From JAWLHU01 sp041690255 (GTDB lineage: Bacteria > Bacillota > Sulfobacillia > Symbiobacteriales > Symbiobacteriaceae), in NCBI GenBank assembly GCA_041690255.1, contig JAWLHU010000004.1, positions 124,001-188,000 on the forward strand: a DNA stretch of 64,000 nucleotides. Direction: 5' to 3'. Position 1 is the stretch's first letter. Each line of letters opens with the position of its first letter. A model generated the notes under the pieces. That model searched no databases. It was not told where the DNA came from and saw only the letters and a program-made list of their open reading frames with translations. Positions 25,050 through 32,250 of the stretch are shown here, in pieces. A program made the translations under genes and the position numbers.

Positions 25050-25105
25050 ACAGCGCCCCAGGCCCCCGGTGATACACACCCGGGACTTGGGGCTGTTGTT
25101 ATTTG
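25050..25105 (+). terminator. Terminator after the peroxiredoxin operon
   Basis: A long imperfect hairpin, with outer arms around CAGCGCCCCA (25051-25060) and TTGGGGCTG and an inner CCCGG/CCGGG stem, followed by TTGTTATTT. Confidence 0.7.
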
Positions 25106-25189
25106 CGAGACCGTGAATGTAGATGTAGGAGGCAACTACCGGATGTCTACATAACATGGGGGTGGTTGATCATGTGGGGAGGCGAGGTC

Positions 25190-25462
25190 ATGCATATGAA
25201 CCCATACGGAGCCAGGGAACCACACCCGTACAGAAACTACATGGAGGCACAGCCCAGCTTCCGGGTGGAACCCTTTGTGTATCAGCGGCTGAAGCAGATC
25301 GAGGGGACGCGGGTCGTGGTCGACACGGTCCGAGGGTCGGTCAACGGTGTGCTGGTCGATGTGAAGCCTGACCACATCGCTGTGCAAGAGGCGCCCGGCG
25401 GGTCGGTCTTCTTTGTACGGCTTTGCGAGGTCGTGTGGGTAATGCCCAACCTCGACAAGTGA
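25190..25462 (+). CDS. DUF2642 family protein (YuzF-like)
   Basis: A 90-residue protein. The region FRVEPFVYQRLKQIEGTRVVVDTVRG and the end VFFVRLCEVVWVMP match the DUF2642/YuzF family of spore-formers, whose members occur in or near the spore coat. It is predicted to be a small beta-barrel, LSM-like domain. The ATG at 25190 was chosen because GGGAGG ends 7 bases before it; the ATG two codons later is an alternative. It ends before a strong hairpin, just outside the mobile element. Confidence 0.8.
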   Translation: MHMNPYGAREPHPYRNYMEAQPSFRVEPFVYQRLKQIEGTRVVVDTVRGSVNGVLVDVKPDHIAVQEAPGGSVFFVRLCEVVWVMPNLDK

Positions 25463-25473
25463 GAGATGGTGAA

Positions 25474-25504
25474 GGGAGCCCTCAGCGGTGCGCTGAGGGC
25501 TCCC
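25474..25504 (+). terminator. Perfect 14-bp hairpin after the DUF2642 gene
   Basis: Arms 25474-25487 and 25491-25504 pair perfectly around a GTG loop. No T-run follows, so termination may need Rho, or the hairpin may protect mRNA from either side. It also lies about 36 bases downstream of the ligD fragment's stop. Confidence 0.6.
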
Positions 25505-25540
25505 TGACTGATCCCGCAACCTGATCGCCGTCTCCGATGC

Positions 25541-25763
25541 TCACGTCGCATCGGTGAGCTTGCGGATTGCCTCCGTCGCCTGGCGAAGGTCCTGCCGGAT
25601 CCGGAGAACTGGGGAGAACAGGTCGCCAACCGCCTCCACCCTTGCCCCGATACTCCGCAGCGTGAAGCGCGGCGGCATGCCCTCCAACTCGCCCCAAGTC
25701 ACAGGATGCGAGACCGGCGCGCCCGGGTGTGGGCGTACTCCGTAGACGGTTGTGATCGTCTGC
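25541..25763 (-). pseudogene. ligD: C-terminal fragment of the LigD polymerase gene, cut off by the mobile element
   Basis: Read on the minus strand from the attL core, this gives about 73 residues: QTITTVYGVRPHPGAPVS, then TWGELEGMPPRFTLRS and VGDLFSPVLRIRQDL, ending at a TGA (25541-25543). The VRPHPGAPVS...T...L region is the conserved C-terminal end of LigD primase-polymerase domains. It continues exactly the protein that breaks off at attR (33952-34680). It has no start of its own and is a remnant. Confidence 0.9.
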
Positions 25764-25780
25764 GTCTAGGTAACAGGGTC
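25743..25780. other. attL, left attachment site
   Basis: The 21-bp core is at 25743-25763; it contains the small dyad AGACG/CGTCT. The element-side arm CTAGGTAACAGGGTC is at 25766-25780, and its inverted partner, with one mismatch, lies at the right end (33941-33955). Confidence 0.85.
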
Positions 25781-25815
25781 GGCACAGTTGGTGAATTCGT
25801 GGGTCAATCCTAGAT

Positions 25816-25844
25816 TTGCGGCGTGATCCGTGATGCGCTAGTAT
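25816..25844 (+). promoter_or_regulatory. Candidate promoter of the first cargo module
   Basis: TTGCGG (25816-25821), a 17-base spacer and TAGTAT (25839-25844), 43 bases before the ATG at 25887. Confidence 0.5.
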
Positions 25845-25886
25845 TAAAAGCAAATTCGACAGTCAAGTCATGAAGGATGAACTGCG

Positions 25887-26747
25887 ATGCCAAAATGCCT
25901 TCTTTGCCAGCATGAAAGGACCCTACTTCGAAGTCACATCATCCCTAAGTTCGTTGGAAAGTGGCTTACAACCTCTGGAAGTGCGGCAACAGGGGCGCCG
26001 GCTAGACTTTTGAATTCCAAGATGCAAGTGAAACAAGACCTACCCACCCAGAACTGGTTCTGTAAGGACTGTGAGGCAACGTTTTCGCTTACTGAGAAGG
26101 CATTTGCGACTCACGTGTTCTATCCCTTCTTAAGACAACATCAAACTTCTTTTCAATACGAGGGGTGGCTAAAGCACTTTGCCGTAGGGATAGCCTTTAG
26201 AACGGCACTGTGGGACATAATTAAGGGAGCGGGGCAGTCGAACGCCGTCGTTCAGTATCTACAGAACCAAACATTTCCCGTGTGGCGAGAGTACCTGTTA
26301 GGACGGCGGAGTGACCCAGGTACTGTCTCAATCAACATAGCCTTCCTTGGAGCCGCGTCCGCGGAGCAAGAACGAGAATTCGCACCGAATTTCAACCGTT
26401 TCTTACATAGAGGAGTAAATGCACATGTCGTAAAGACAAGCTCTGCCCTCGCGGTGATGATCAAACTCCCAAGTGTGTTATTCTGGGTGGACATTATCCC
26501 GTCTTATACACCTGGTTGGAAAGGCACCCTTGTCAGCGATCGAGGTGTGTATAACGCTCAGGACACTGAAATTCCCGGAGTTGTGGTCGACCTTCTGGTT
26601 GACCTGGCGGGTGGCACGAACTCTCCGCCCTCCCCAATAATGTCCTCACCCTATCCGGGTCTTGTGTGGGTACCGGTGCGACAGCCGATGAGGTTCAACG
26701 CTCTGCAGAAAATGACGTTTTGGGTGGAACCTCACAAGAGGTCCTGA
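25887..26747 (+). CDS. Zinc-ribbon protein with SHIIPKF motif (cargo module 1)
   Basis: A 286-residue protein. Four cysteines in two pairs (C4/C7 in KCLLC and C59/C62 in FCKDC) frame the motif SHIIPKF (16-22). Hypothetical proteins with an N-terminal CxxC, a SHIIP motif and a second CxxC are known and resemble treble-clef/HNH-type zinc fingers, but I know of no activity. The rest is a soluble domain with aromatic strands and no other motif. AAGGATGA lies before the ATG. Codon use is AT-richer than in the host genes. It is followed after 52 bases by a HEPN protein on the same strand, which suggests a two-gene system, possibly defence. Confidence 0.75.
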   Translation: MPKCLLCQHERTLLRSHIIPKFVGKWLTTSGSAATGAPARLLNSKMQVKQDLPTQNWFCKDCEATFSLTEKAFATHVFYPFLRQHQTSFQYEGWLKHFAVGIAFRTALWDIIKGAGQSNAVVQYLQNQTFPVWREYLLGRRSDPGTVSINIAFLGAASAEQEREFAPNFNRFLHRGVNAHVVKTSSALAVMIKLPSVLFWVDIIPSYTPGWKGTLVSDRGVYNAQDTEIPGVVVDLLVDLAGGTNSPPSPIMSSPYPGLVWVPVRQPMRFNALQKMTFWVEPHKRS

Positions 26748-26799
26748 GTATGCACCTAGCAGTGTAATTTACATTTCATGGAAGCGAAGGTGAGAAGGC

Positions 26800-28050
26800 A
26801 TGAGCTTGGAAAAAAGCCGCGTGCTGAAGCTGCTGTTGGACCTAGTAGAACAGGTGCGAGAGAATTACTCAGAGGACCGGTTCGACTTTGCCCAAACCGA
26901 TGGGATTGTCGATGAACTGTTAAAACACCGCTCCATTCGTGCCCATTACTCAAGAGACCACTTGGCATCCCAGGTTTGGCACCAGGTGGGTCGGGTTCGT
27001 AGCAGCTCGGATATTCAAAAAGCACTTGGTCAGTGGTTGGATGCGCTTCGCTCCGCTCCCCCGGCCCTACAGCAGTGGACAGTTATCGGTGGTCTAGTTC
27101 ACGTCCGGACAACTCAGCCCATTGCGGTCGGCTCCGTCTCTTTGCTGCCCAACTCAGAGGCACAAATCGACGACCTACTCTCAGGTTCAACTTCTCGTTT
27201 GATAACGGCAGCACAGGACAACGAATGTCAGGCGGTTGGCTTGTGGGTCCGGGACCTCATGTCTACCCTTGGGGGAGACTGTCTTATCACTACCTCAGTA
27301 TCAGCTGGGGATGACGCCAAAGCCCGCGAGTTGGCTAAGGGCAGCTTTGAGGAAGTAGTAGCATGTCTGCGATTTCTCGCTCACATTAGCGGAGTTGAAG
27401 CACCCATCGCTATGCGTGGGGCTCCAGAACGTAGACTGTCGGGTCTTGTGATAGTCTCTTCAAGCGGAGTATCGGTTGCCATCCAAGAAAGCCTTCACAG
27501 TGACGTGCAACTATTCCCCGACGAAGAAGGTCTAGAAATAGAACGCTACCTTGACTTGAGCCCCTCTGAACGGTCAGATTATGAGGATCTCCTCGGGAAG
27601 GTTATCGGCGTCCTCCAGATTCCTAAGTCGTCAAGGACAAATCTCCAAGAACGATGGGTTAATGCTCTCCGATGGTTTGGAGAAGGCTCGATAGAGGAGT
27701 CCCATACCGATGCCTTTATCAAGTACGCGATAAGCCTTGAGGCACTACTTGGCCAGGATGATCCTAATGCAACCATCACAGGGCCTCTGGCAGAAAAAGC
27801 GGCCTTCATACGGGGCTGGTCTAGTTCCTCGCACGAGCGGCTCGGTTTCTACAAGGAGGTGAAGGATCTGTATGGCCAACGCAGCAGAATCGTTCACTCG
27901 GGTCTCAGTGCATCTGACTCCAAGACCACCAAGCAAATGCAATCGTTAGTTTCCGACCTACTTTCACAGTTCCTCCATCAGGGATGGCTCCACACGTACA
28001 AGACTTGGCAGGACTTCGCAGCCTTGTTTGATGAGCTTCGATTTTCGTAA
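26800..28050 (+). CDS. HEPN domain protein, Apea-like (cargo module 1)
   Basis: A 416-residue protein. The N-terminal two thirds are unrecognised. The C-terminal region from about 280 (RWVNALRWFGEGSIEES, FIKYAISLEALLG, FYKEVKDLYGQRSRIVHSG) matches HEPN domains of the Apea type, with the R-x4-H motif at R361 to H366. HEPN proteins with this motif are often RNases in phage defence and toxin-antitoxin systems. The ATG has GGTGAGAAGG upstream. Together with the zinc-ribbon protein before it, and carried by a mobile element, it is a candidate defence pair. A perfect-looking terminator follows the stop. Confidence 0.78.
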   Translation: MSLEKSRVLKLLLDLVEQVRENYSEDRFDFAQTDGIVDELLKHRSIRAHYSRDHLASQVWHQVGRVRSSSDIQKALGQWLDALRSAPPALQQWTVIGGLVHVRTTQPIAVGSVSLLPNSEAQIDDLLSGSTSRLITAAQDNECQAVGLWVRDLMSTLGGDCLITTSVSAGDDAKARELAKGSFEEVVACLRFLAHISGVEAPIAMRGAPERRLSGLVIVSSSGVSVAIQESLHSDVQLFPDEEGLEIERYLDLSPSERSDYEDLLGKVIGVLQIPKSSRTNLQERWVNALRWFGEGSIEESHTDAFIKYAISLEALLGQDDPNATITGPLAEKAAFIRGWSSSSHERLGFYKEVKDLYGQRSRIVHSGLSASDSKTTKQMQSLVSDLLSQFLHQGWLHTYKTWQDFAALFDELRFS

Positions 28051-28057
28051 TGCAAAT

Positions 28058-28089
28058 AGGCGGCCTTGCCACACCTGGCAGGGCCGCCT
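28058..28089 (+). terminator. Terminator after cargo module 1
   Basis: Arms 28058-28070 and 28077-28089 form a 13-bp stem with one G-T pair and a 6-base loop, 8 bases after the stop. The T-run is poor. Confidence 0.65.
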
Positions 28090-28236
28090 TGGTCGATCGA
28101 GCTTCACCAAACCATCTGGTCGGGAGCATACACCCCTGGCCCCGACCGTCAAGGGGAAGAGGACAGCGACTCGCCTCTCCTTGACTGCCGGGTCCCCATG
28201 GGTGTTCTTGTTCCACCAAGCCGGGGCGTGGTTGGG

Positions 28237-29586
28237 CTAGCGATCCCGATCCATGCCACGATCACGCTGACGCCTAGCTCGCCTCATCAGGTCCTGGTCC
28301 CGTTCCTGCTCACGCTCGAACCCCTCCAGGGCCCTGGCAACCTGGCTGATGATCTTGCTCAACCCTGCCGCCCTCTCCTCCAGCGCCGGCAGTCTGGCGT
28401 TGCGCCCCTGCCAGTGCTCCCGTTGCACCTTCAGTTCGGCCTCGGACGTGATGCCTAACTCCCTGGCCCGGTCATCATGCCGCGTGAAGACCTCCTTGGC
28501 ACGGGCGTACTCCTGGCGGGCGCTCTCGCTGAAGAGGCGCTTGACCCGAGCCAGCGGACTCTCCAGGCGCTCCACCTTCTCGCCAGCCTGCTGCCGGTAG
28601 CCCAAGACCTCCGCGGCCCGATCCAGCCGCTGCTCCTCCGCCCGGATGGCGTGGATCTCGTCATACGCCTGCTTCAGCTGACCGCCGAACTGGTCACGCA
28701 GGCTGGCGACGTCCCTGCAAGTCAACTGCTCGCCACCGGCATGATCGTACTCTAGCCGCCCCAACGCTTCGGCATGGGGGCGATACCATCCCGCCGTCAA
28801 ACGGGCGCTGTAGCGCCTCTGAACGGCCTTCTCAGCCTCCAGACGGTTGCGCTCCTCCCTCGCCCTCTCCAGGTCCACAACCACGGCGTTGTGCTCGGCC
28901 ACCATCCGATTGTGGTCGCCCTTCTCGGTGGCTATACCCCGCCGCTCCAGGGCAGCCGCATCCGGCCCCAGATGCACCTGCGGCAGCTTCTCGGACCCCT
29001 GCTCGGCCAGACTCCGATGGTCGATCCGCTCCGACCGCCCGGCCCGCTCCAAGGCCCGGTTGGCATGGGCGGCCCACTCTTCGCGCCAGGTCATCAGTAG
29101 TTCAGGCTTGTTCCAATCCCGGTTCTTCTTGCTGGAGAGCCCGTCCGGCCCCATCTCCCGCATGGTGAGCATGATGTGGGCATGCGGGTTGCCCGGGTTG
29201 CGGTGGATGGCCACATCCGCCACCATGCCCCGGACGACAAACTGCTCCTGCACATAGCCGGCGATCAGCTCCCGCTGCTGCTCCTTGCTCAGTTCGATGG
29301 GGAAGGCGACCATGATCTCCCGTGCCACCTGGGCATCGGCGCGGCGCTCCGCCTTCTCCACGGCGTTCCAGAGTTGCGACCGGACCTGTACCCAGGCCGG
29401 AGAGCCAGCGGGGGAGAAGATCTGCGCCTCGCTCTCCCCCCGGCGGCGAGTGTAGTCATAGACCTGGCCGGTCCGCTCATCGACGATGCGCTCGCCCGCA
29501 CGGTAGGCAGCCGCGCCCGTAGCGGTACGCCCGGCGCTTCTGCCGATGATCTGCGCGTTCATGATGAAGATCGCCGCGGTGCCCAC
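28237..29586 (-). CDS. MobA/MobL family relaxase
   Basis: A protein of up to 449 residues that would nick DNA at oriT and lead one strand into a recipient cell. The N-terminal catalytic part reads NAQIIGRSAGRTATGAAAYR as in MobA/MobL proteins. The metal-binding motif is AIHRNPGNPHAHIMLTMRE. The C-terminal half is a long charged coiled coil and has no primase or helicase signature. The start is unclear: a GTG at 29586 overlaps the GGGAGGTG ribosome site, an ATG lies at 29562, and an ATC between them has the best spacing. Codon use is G/C rich like the recombinase. The likely oriT lies about 170 bases upstream. Confidence 0.9.
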   Translation of the reverse strand: MGTAAIFIMNAQIIGRSAGRTATGAAAYRAGERIVDERTGQVYDYTRRRGESEAQIFSPAGSPAWVQVRSQLWNAVEKAERRADAQVAREIMVAFPIELSKEQQRELIAGYVQEQFVVRGMVADVAIHRNPGNPHAHIMLTMREMGPDGLSSKKNRDWNKPELLMTWREEWAAHANRALERAGRSERIDHRSLAEQGSEKLPQVHLGPDAAALERRGIATEKGDHNRMVAEHNAVVVDLERAREERNRLEAEKAVQRRYSARLTAGWYRPHAEALGRLEYDHAGGEQLTCRDVASLRDQFGGQLKQAYDEIHAIRAEEQRLDRAAEVLGYRQQAGEKVERLESPLARVKRLFSESARQEYARAKEVFTRHDDRARELGITSEAELKVQREHWQGRNARLPALEERAAGLSKIISQVARALEGFEREQERDQDLMRRARRQRDRGMDRDR

Positions 29587-29680
29587 CTCCCGTTCCCGGA
29601 TCGGGGATGCCCCCTGTGGGCGAGTGCGGCAGGGGGACTACCCATAGGGCCGCCCTCGCCTGGGGGTGCAGGGGGCCGAA

Positions 29681-29734
29681 CCTCGAATCGCCCGGCGCTG
29701 ATCGCTAGAGCAGTCAGCCGAGGGTGATTCGAGG
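29681..29734. repeat. 9-bp inverted repeat upstream of oriT
   Basis: CCTCGAATC (29681-29689) and GATTCGAGG (29726-29734), perfect arms 36 bases apart, between the relaxase gene and the nic region. Possibly a relaxosome or repressor binding site. Confidence 0.5.
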
Positions 29735-29756
29735 TGAGCCAAAGCCCCATGCCGCA

Positions 29757-29795
29757 ACACATCGGCACAGCCGATGTATAGTTGCGCCCTTCGCT
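29757..29795 (+). other. Candidate origin of transfer (oriT) with nic region
   Basis: An 8-bp perfect hairpin, ACATCGGC (29759-29766) and GCCGATGT (29770-29777), is followed at once by ATAGTTGCGCCCT (29778-29790). IncQ-type MobA relaxases recognise an inverted repeat followed by a sequence close to TAARTGCGCCCT and cut between G and C. The match and the position beside a MobA/MobL gene support cleavage of the plus strand near 29786. Confidence 0.6.
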
Positions 29796-29989
29796 CTCGC
29801 TTGGGATTAAGGTAGCAGGCCAGGCAGCGCCCGAGAACCCCTCCGATTACCTATTCGCTGGCGGGATAGCCGGCCCCCGACATGACCGCATCAGCAGGGC
29901 GGCATCGGTTGTGCCAGTAGCGAAATAGGGCCATCGGAAGAGATGTGACCAATCCACGTGCCGAATAGGGTCATCATCGAAAGGAGGTG

Positions 29990-30283
29990 GTGATCCTGGC
30001 TGGCAAGTCGCTGACGGAGCGCATGGACGAGACCGATGAGCGCATCCGCCAACTACAGGCCCGCAAGCAGGCCCTGAGTCAGCAGATCAAGCAGCAGGAG
30101 CGCAAGGTACGGACCCGCCGGCTGATCCAGATCGGCGGCATTATGGCGAGGCTTGGGGTGGACACCCTGGAGAAGGCGCAGGCGTTGCAGAAGCAGGTTG
30201 AGCGTCGCCCCGCAGTACGAGATTGGCTAAGGAAGGTGACTGAGCGTGCCCAAGAGCAAGGAGCGAGGAGCGAAACGGAATAG
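29990..30283 (+). CDS. TraD-like mobilization accessory protein
   Basis: A small basic helical protein (97 residues) with a coiled-coil start (DETDERIRQLQARKQALSQQ) and the segment RKVRTRRLIQIGGIMARLG. That segment resembles the conserved R-(K/R)-x-x-T-R-R-x-(I/L)-x-x-G-G stretch of the conjugal transfer protein TraD/MobC group found beside MobQ-type relaxases. It lies on the other side of oriT from the relaxase. The strong ribosome site AAGGAGGTG overlaps the candidate starts at 29987 and 29990; a CTG at 29996 has better spacing. A terminator follows. Confidence 0.72.
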   Translation: MILAGKSLTERMDETDERIRQLQARKQALSQQIKQQERKVRTRRLIQIGGIMARLGVDTLEKAQALQKQVERRPAVRDWLRKVTERAQEQGARSETE

Positions 30284-30286
30284 CCA

Positions 30287-30319
30287 ACGGCCCGCCCAGG
30301 CATGGGGCGGGCCGTTTTG
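30287..30319 (+). terminator. Terminator after the TraD-like gene
   Basis: Arms ACGGCCCGCCC (30287-30297) and GGGCGGGCCGT (30305-30315), perfect 11-bp stem, followed by TTTTGC. Confidence 0.88.
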
Positions 30320-30473
30320 CTGTCAGTGGTATGACATTGTATGACCATGTGTGACCATCGGGCCTGGGGCTAACTGCCACAAGGGCCGGAGGGATCTGGT
30401 AACCAGAACTCACCATGGGGCATCGAGGCAAGACGCACACTAGTACCAATCAGGCAGAGAGGGAGGTTACGCT
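30320..30473. other. Short intergenic region with TATGACC-type repeats
   Basis: Three spaced copies of a TATGAC / TATGACCAT / GTGACCAT motif at about 30330-30360, roughly one helical turn apart. They lie after the terminator and may be operator sites for the following small genes. Otherwise nothing is seen. Confidence 0.35.
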
Positions 30474-30635
30474 TTGGCCAACCGTCGGATTCGGTTCAAT
30501 GTCCGTGAGTCCACCGCCATCGATCCCGACTGGGAGGTCGACAAGGCGATTGACCTTTGGGAGCGGATGCTCGCCTCCAAACTCCGAACCCTTGCGAGCA
30601 GGCCGGACCAGAAAAGGCAGGAGAACTCCAGTTGA
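30474..30635 (+). CDS. Small protein of the mobile element (53 residues)
   Basis: A TTG at 30474 follows GGGAGG by 7 bases and opens a 53-residue frame (MANRRIRFNVREST, then WEVDKAIDLWERMLASKL) that ends with two adjacent stops (TGATGA). It is basic and helical. I do not recognise it; small proteins at this position in integrative elements are often regulators or excision factors. After the double stop the same frame continues QTPAQANYGVLYIA before a TAG, which looks coding and may mean the gene was once longer. Confidence 0.55.
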   Translation: MANRRIRFNVRESTAIDPDWEVDKAIDLWERMLASKLRTLASRPDQKRQENSS

Positions 30636-30814
30636 TGACAGACGCCAGCGCAGGCCAACTACGGTGTGCTCTATATCGCCTAGGGCGCCCTAACAAGATC
30701 ATACCTAGGGCACACATCGTTCGGGTCAAGCCGTACCAGGCGTCCAGCTCAACCATGGGGATGGCCTCATCCTGGCAGATCTCAAGCCACCTCGTCAGGT
30801 CGTGGAGATACTAA
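30635..30814 (+). CDS. Possible small protein overlapping the previous stop
   Basis: An ATG within TGATG at the end of the 53-residue gene opens a 59-residue basic frame (MTDASAGQLRCALYRLG), with AGGAG about 10 bases upstream. Composition is not clearly protein-like and no family is recognised, so this may be chance. Confidence 0.25.
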   Translation: MTDASAGQLRCALYRLGRPNKIIPRAHIVRVKPYQASSSTMGMASSWQISSHLVRSWRY

Positions 30815-30849
30815 CCTACTTGAAAGGCGGGCTGACAGGAAGCCAGAGA

Positions 30850-30870
30850 GCGCCAGCGTTTGACTGGCGC
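30850..30870 (+). terminator. Small hairpin before cargo module 2
   Basis: Arms GCGCCAG (30850-30856) and CTGGCGC (30864-30870) with a 7-base loop. No T-run follows. Confidence 0.4.
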
Positions 30871-30951
30871 CCGTTCTGCAATAGAGGAGCCCCCTTCAAG
30901 AGTCATCCTTCGGAGGCCGGATGGGACTGTCTTTTGTTTCATTTGCAGCAC

Positions 30952-30979
30952 TTCACAACAACCGTAGGTTTGTTATACT
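30952..30979 (+). promoter_or_regulatory. Candidate promoter of cargo module 2
   Basis: TTCACA (30952-30957), a 16-base spacer and TATACT (30974-30979), 41 bases before the ATG at 31020, in AT-rich DNA. Confidence 0.55.
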
Positions 30980-31019
30980 TTAAAATGACTGCAAGCATGT
31001 CAACATAGGAGTAAGACTT

Positions 31020-31490
31020 ATGCCAGAACGGCAAAGGGTTTCGGTCTATGATTTGATCGAGAAGCTTCCCATGCAAATTCGTTCCAGATTTCAGCACTAC
31101 CCCGCCTACATAGACAGCCTGATAGATGAGGAACTTGGCAACCAGAGTGAGCCCTTATCATCTCATGCTCGTGAAATGATCCGAGTGATTGCTTTTGCAA
31201 AGCTCCTCAGAGACTTCCTACTTGAGGGGACAAGAGTCGCGAGAGTCTCTGCGTTTGAGTTCCAGAAACTCGGTCTTGAAGGGTTCCAGATTGGGTCAAC
31301 CGTTTTCACCTCGATGAACGAAGCAACACTCCGGGGCCAAAAACTGGCGGAGGCATTAAGTGAGTCCCTTGCCGAGTATGGGAAAGTCAGGGAGTATCTG
31401 CGCAAGTCTTTGACGCCTCAAGCTTTGGTCCAGGCGCTGCTGAAGGAGGTGAAAGATCATGACGCCTTGGGTGGACCTGGACAGGCTTAA
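31020..31490 (+). CDS. Helical protein of unknown function (cargo module 2)
   Basis: A 156-residue soluble, mostly helical protein (MPERQRVSVYDLIEKLPMQI; EMIRVIAFAKLLRDFLLEG; TLRGQKLAEALSESLAEYGK). No family is recognised. AGGAG lies 8 bases before the ATG. The gene overlaps the next by 32 bases, and the next gene's ribosome site lies within it, so the two products are probably made together and may form a complex. AT-richer codons than the host suggest transfer. Confidence 0.72.
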   Translation: MPERQRVSVYDLIEKLPMQIRSRFQHYPAYIDSLIDEELGNQSEPLSSHAREMIRVIAFAKLLRDFLLEGTRVARVSAFEFQKLGLEGFQIGSTVFTSMNEATLRGQKLAEALSESLAEYGKVREYLRKSLTPQALVQALLKEVKDHDALGGPGQA

Positions 31491-32127
31491 GGATGACTTG
31501 TTAACCTTCCTAAGCGTAGAGCGACGAAATGTCATGTCCTTCGGAACCACTGTAAACCAAACATTCGAGGCATACGTATTCGCTTCTACTGTCAAGTGGT
31601 ACAGACAGCGCAAGTATGACGTAACTCTCAACAACCCTGCAGGCGGCAACCTAGTTAGGCTCAAGTTCTCAACGCGTGGTCGTCCAGACAATTATACATA
31701 CGCGACCGTGTCGCGTAAGAACAAGGCCATATGCGAGGTTCGGCATCAGCTAAGGGTCCGGTCCTGTCACGCAAGATCGACTACGATGGACGCCTCATTT
31801 GTGCTTGACGTCGCTGTGGTGAAGCCACATTCGGCCACCGGACTTGCTAGCTCAACTCCGGTCGACAACACAAATCTACTGACATTTGCCGAAGCGAAGC
31901 ATATGTCCGCATTTGCGGAACTGATAGCTGGGTTTCTTGGCTTAGTGCACGAAGTGGCAAACAAGCGACTACGGCCCCGCAAGAGTCCCTGGAAGCGACC
32001 GCGCCACCCACAACCGTTCCTATATGTCTCCGGCGTACTCTACCCATCAGCAAAGGCCGTAGTACAAACGATTGCGGATCGCAGATATGATTTTCGCGTC
32101 TACGACAAGTATACACCTCTTACATAA
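31459..32127 (+). CDS. Putative PD-(D/E)xK-type nuclease (cargo module 2)
   Basis: A 222-residue protein. An early helix with E37 (NQTFEAYVFASTVKWY), a strand with D117 (SFVLDVAVV) and the motif E145-A-K147 (TFAEAKHMSAFAELIAGFLG) followed by a helix fit the order of catalytic residues in PD-(D/E)xK restriction-type nucleases. It is otherwise basic (HQLRVRSCHARS). The perfect ribosome site AAGGAGGTGA lies 6 bases before the ATG at 31459. With the small helical protein before it, it forms a compact two-gene module on a mobile element, which suggests DNA restriction or another defence role. Only motif spacing supports the nuclease idea. Confidence 0.65.
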   Translation: MTPWVDLDRLKDDLLTFLSVERRNVMSFGTTVNQTFEAYVFASTVKWYRQRKYDVTLNNPAGGNLVRLKFSTRGRPDNYTYATVSRKNKAICEVRHQLRVRSCHARSTTMDASFVLDVAVVKPHSATGLASSTPVDNTNLLTFAEAKHMSAFAELIAGFLGLVHEVANKRLRPRKSPWKRPRHPQPFLYVSGVLYPSAKAVVQTIADRRYDFRVYDKYTPLT

Positions 32128-32216
32128 CGGCCAACCGATGAAGCATCCCGCCCGGCGGATGTGTTCCTGCAATGGTTATCCGTGGAAGTTCGATTGCTGG
32201 AAACGTTCTACATCTC

Positions 32217-32250
32217 AAGGAGGCCCTCAGCTCACGCTGAGGGCCTCCTT
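32217..32250 (-). terminator. Perfect 15-bp hairpin at the end of the recombinase gene
   Basis: Arms 32217-32231 and 32236-32250 pair perfectly around a 4-base loop and include the recombinase stop codon. On the minus strand only CTT follows. It may also stop transcripts of cargo module 2 from the other side. Confidence 0.65.

Noticed and set aside
25482..25853. 123-codon minus-strand frame across attL
   Set aside because: Wrong frame; the LigD fragment in another frame is the real remnant.
30836..31019. Additional gene before cargo module 2
   Set aside because: No frame with a ribosome site; only a small hairpin and the candidate promoter are seen.
25474..32250. Shared hairpin core (CCCTCAGC with GCTGAGGG) at 25474-25504 and 32217-32250 as a mobile repeat
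   Set aside because: One hairpin lies outside the element and the other includes the recombinase C-terminal codons; the similarity is short and may be chance.
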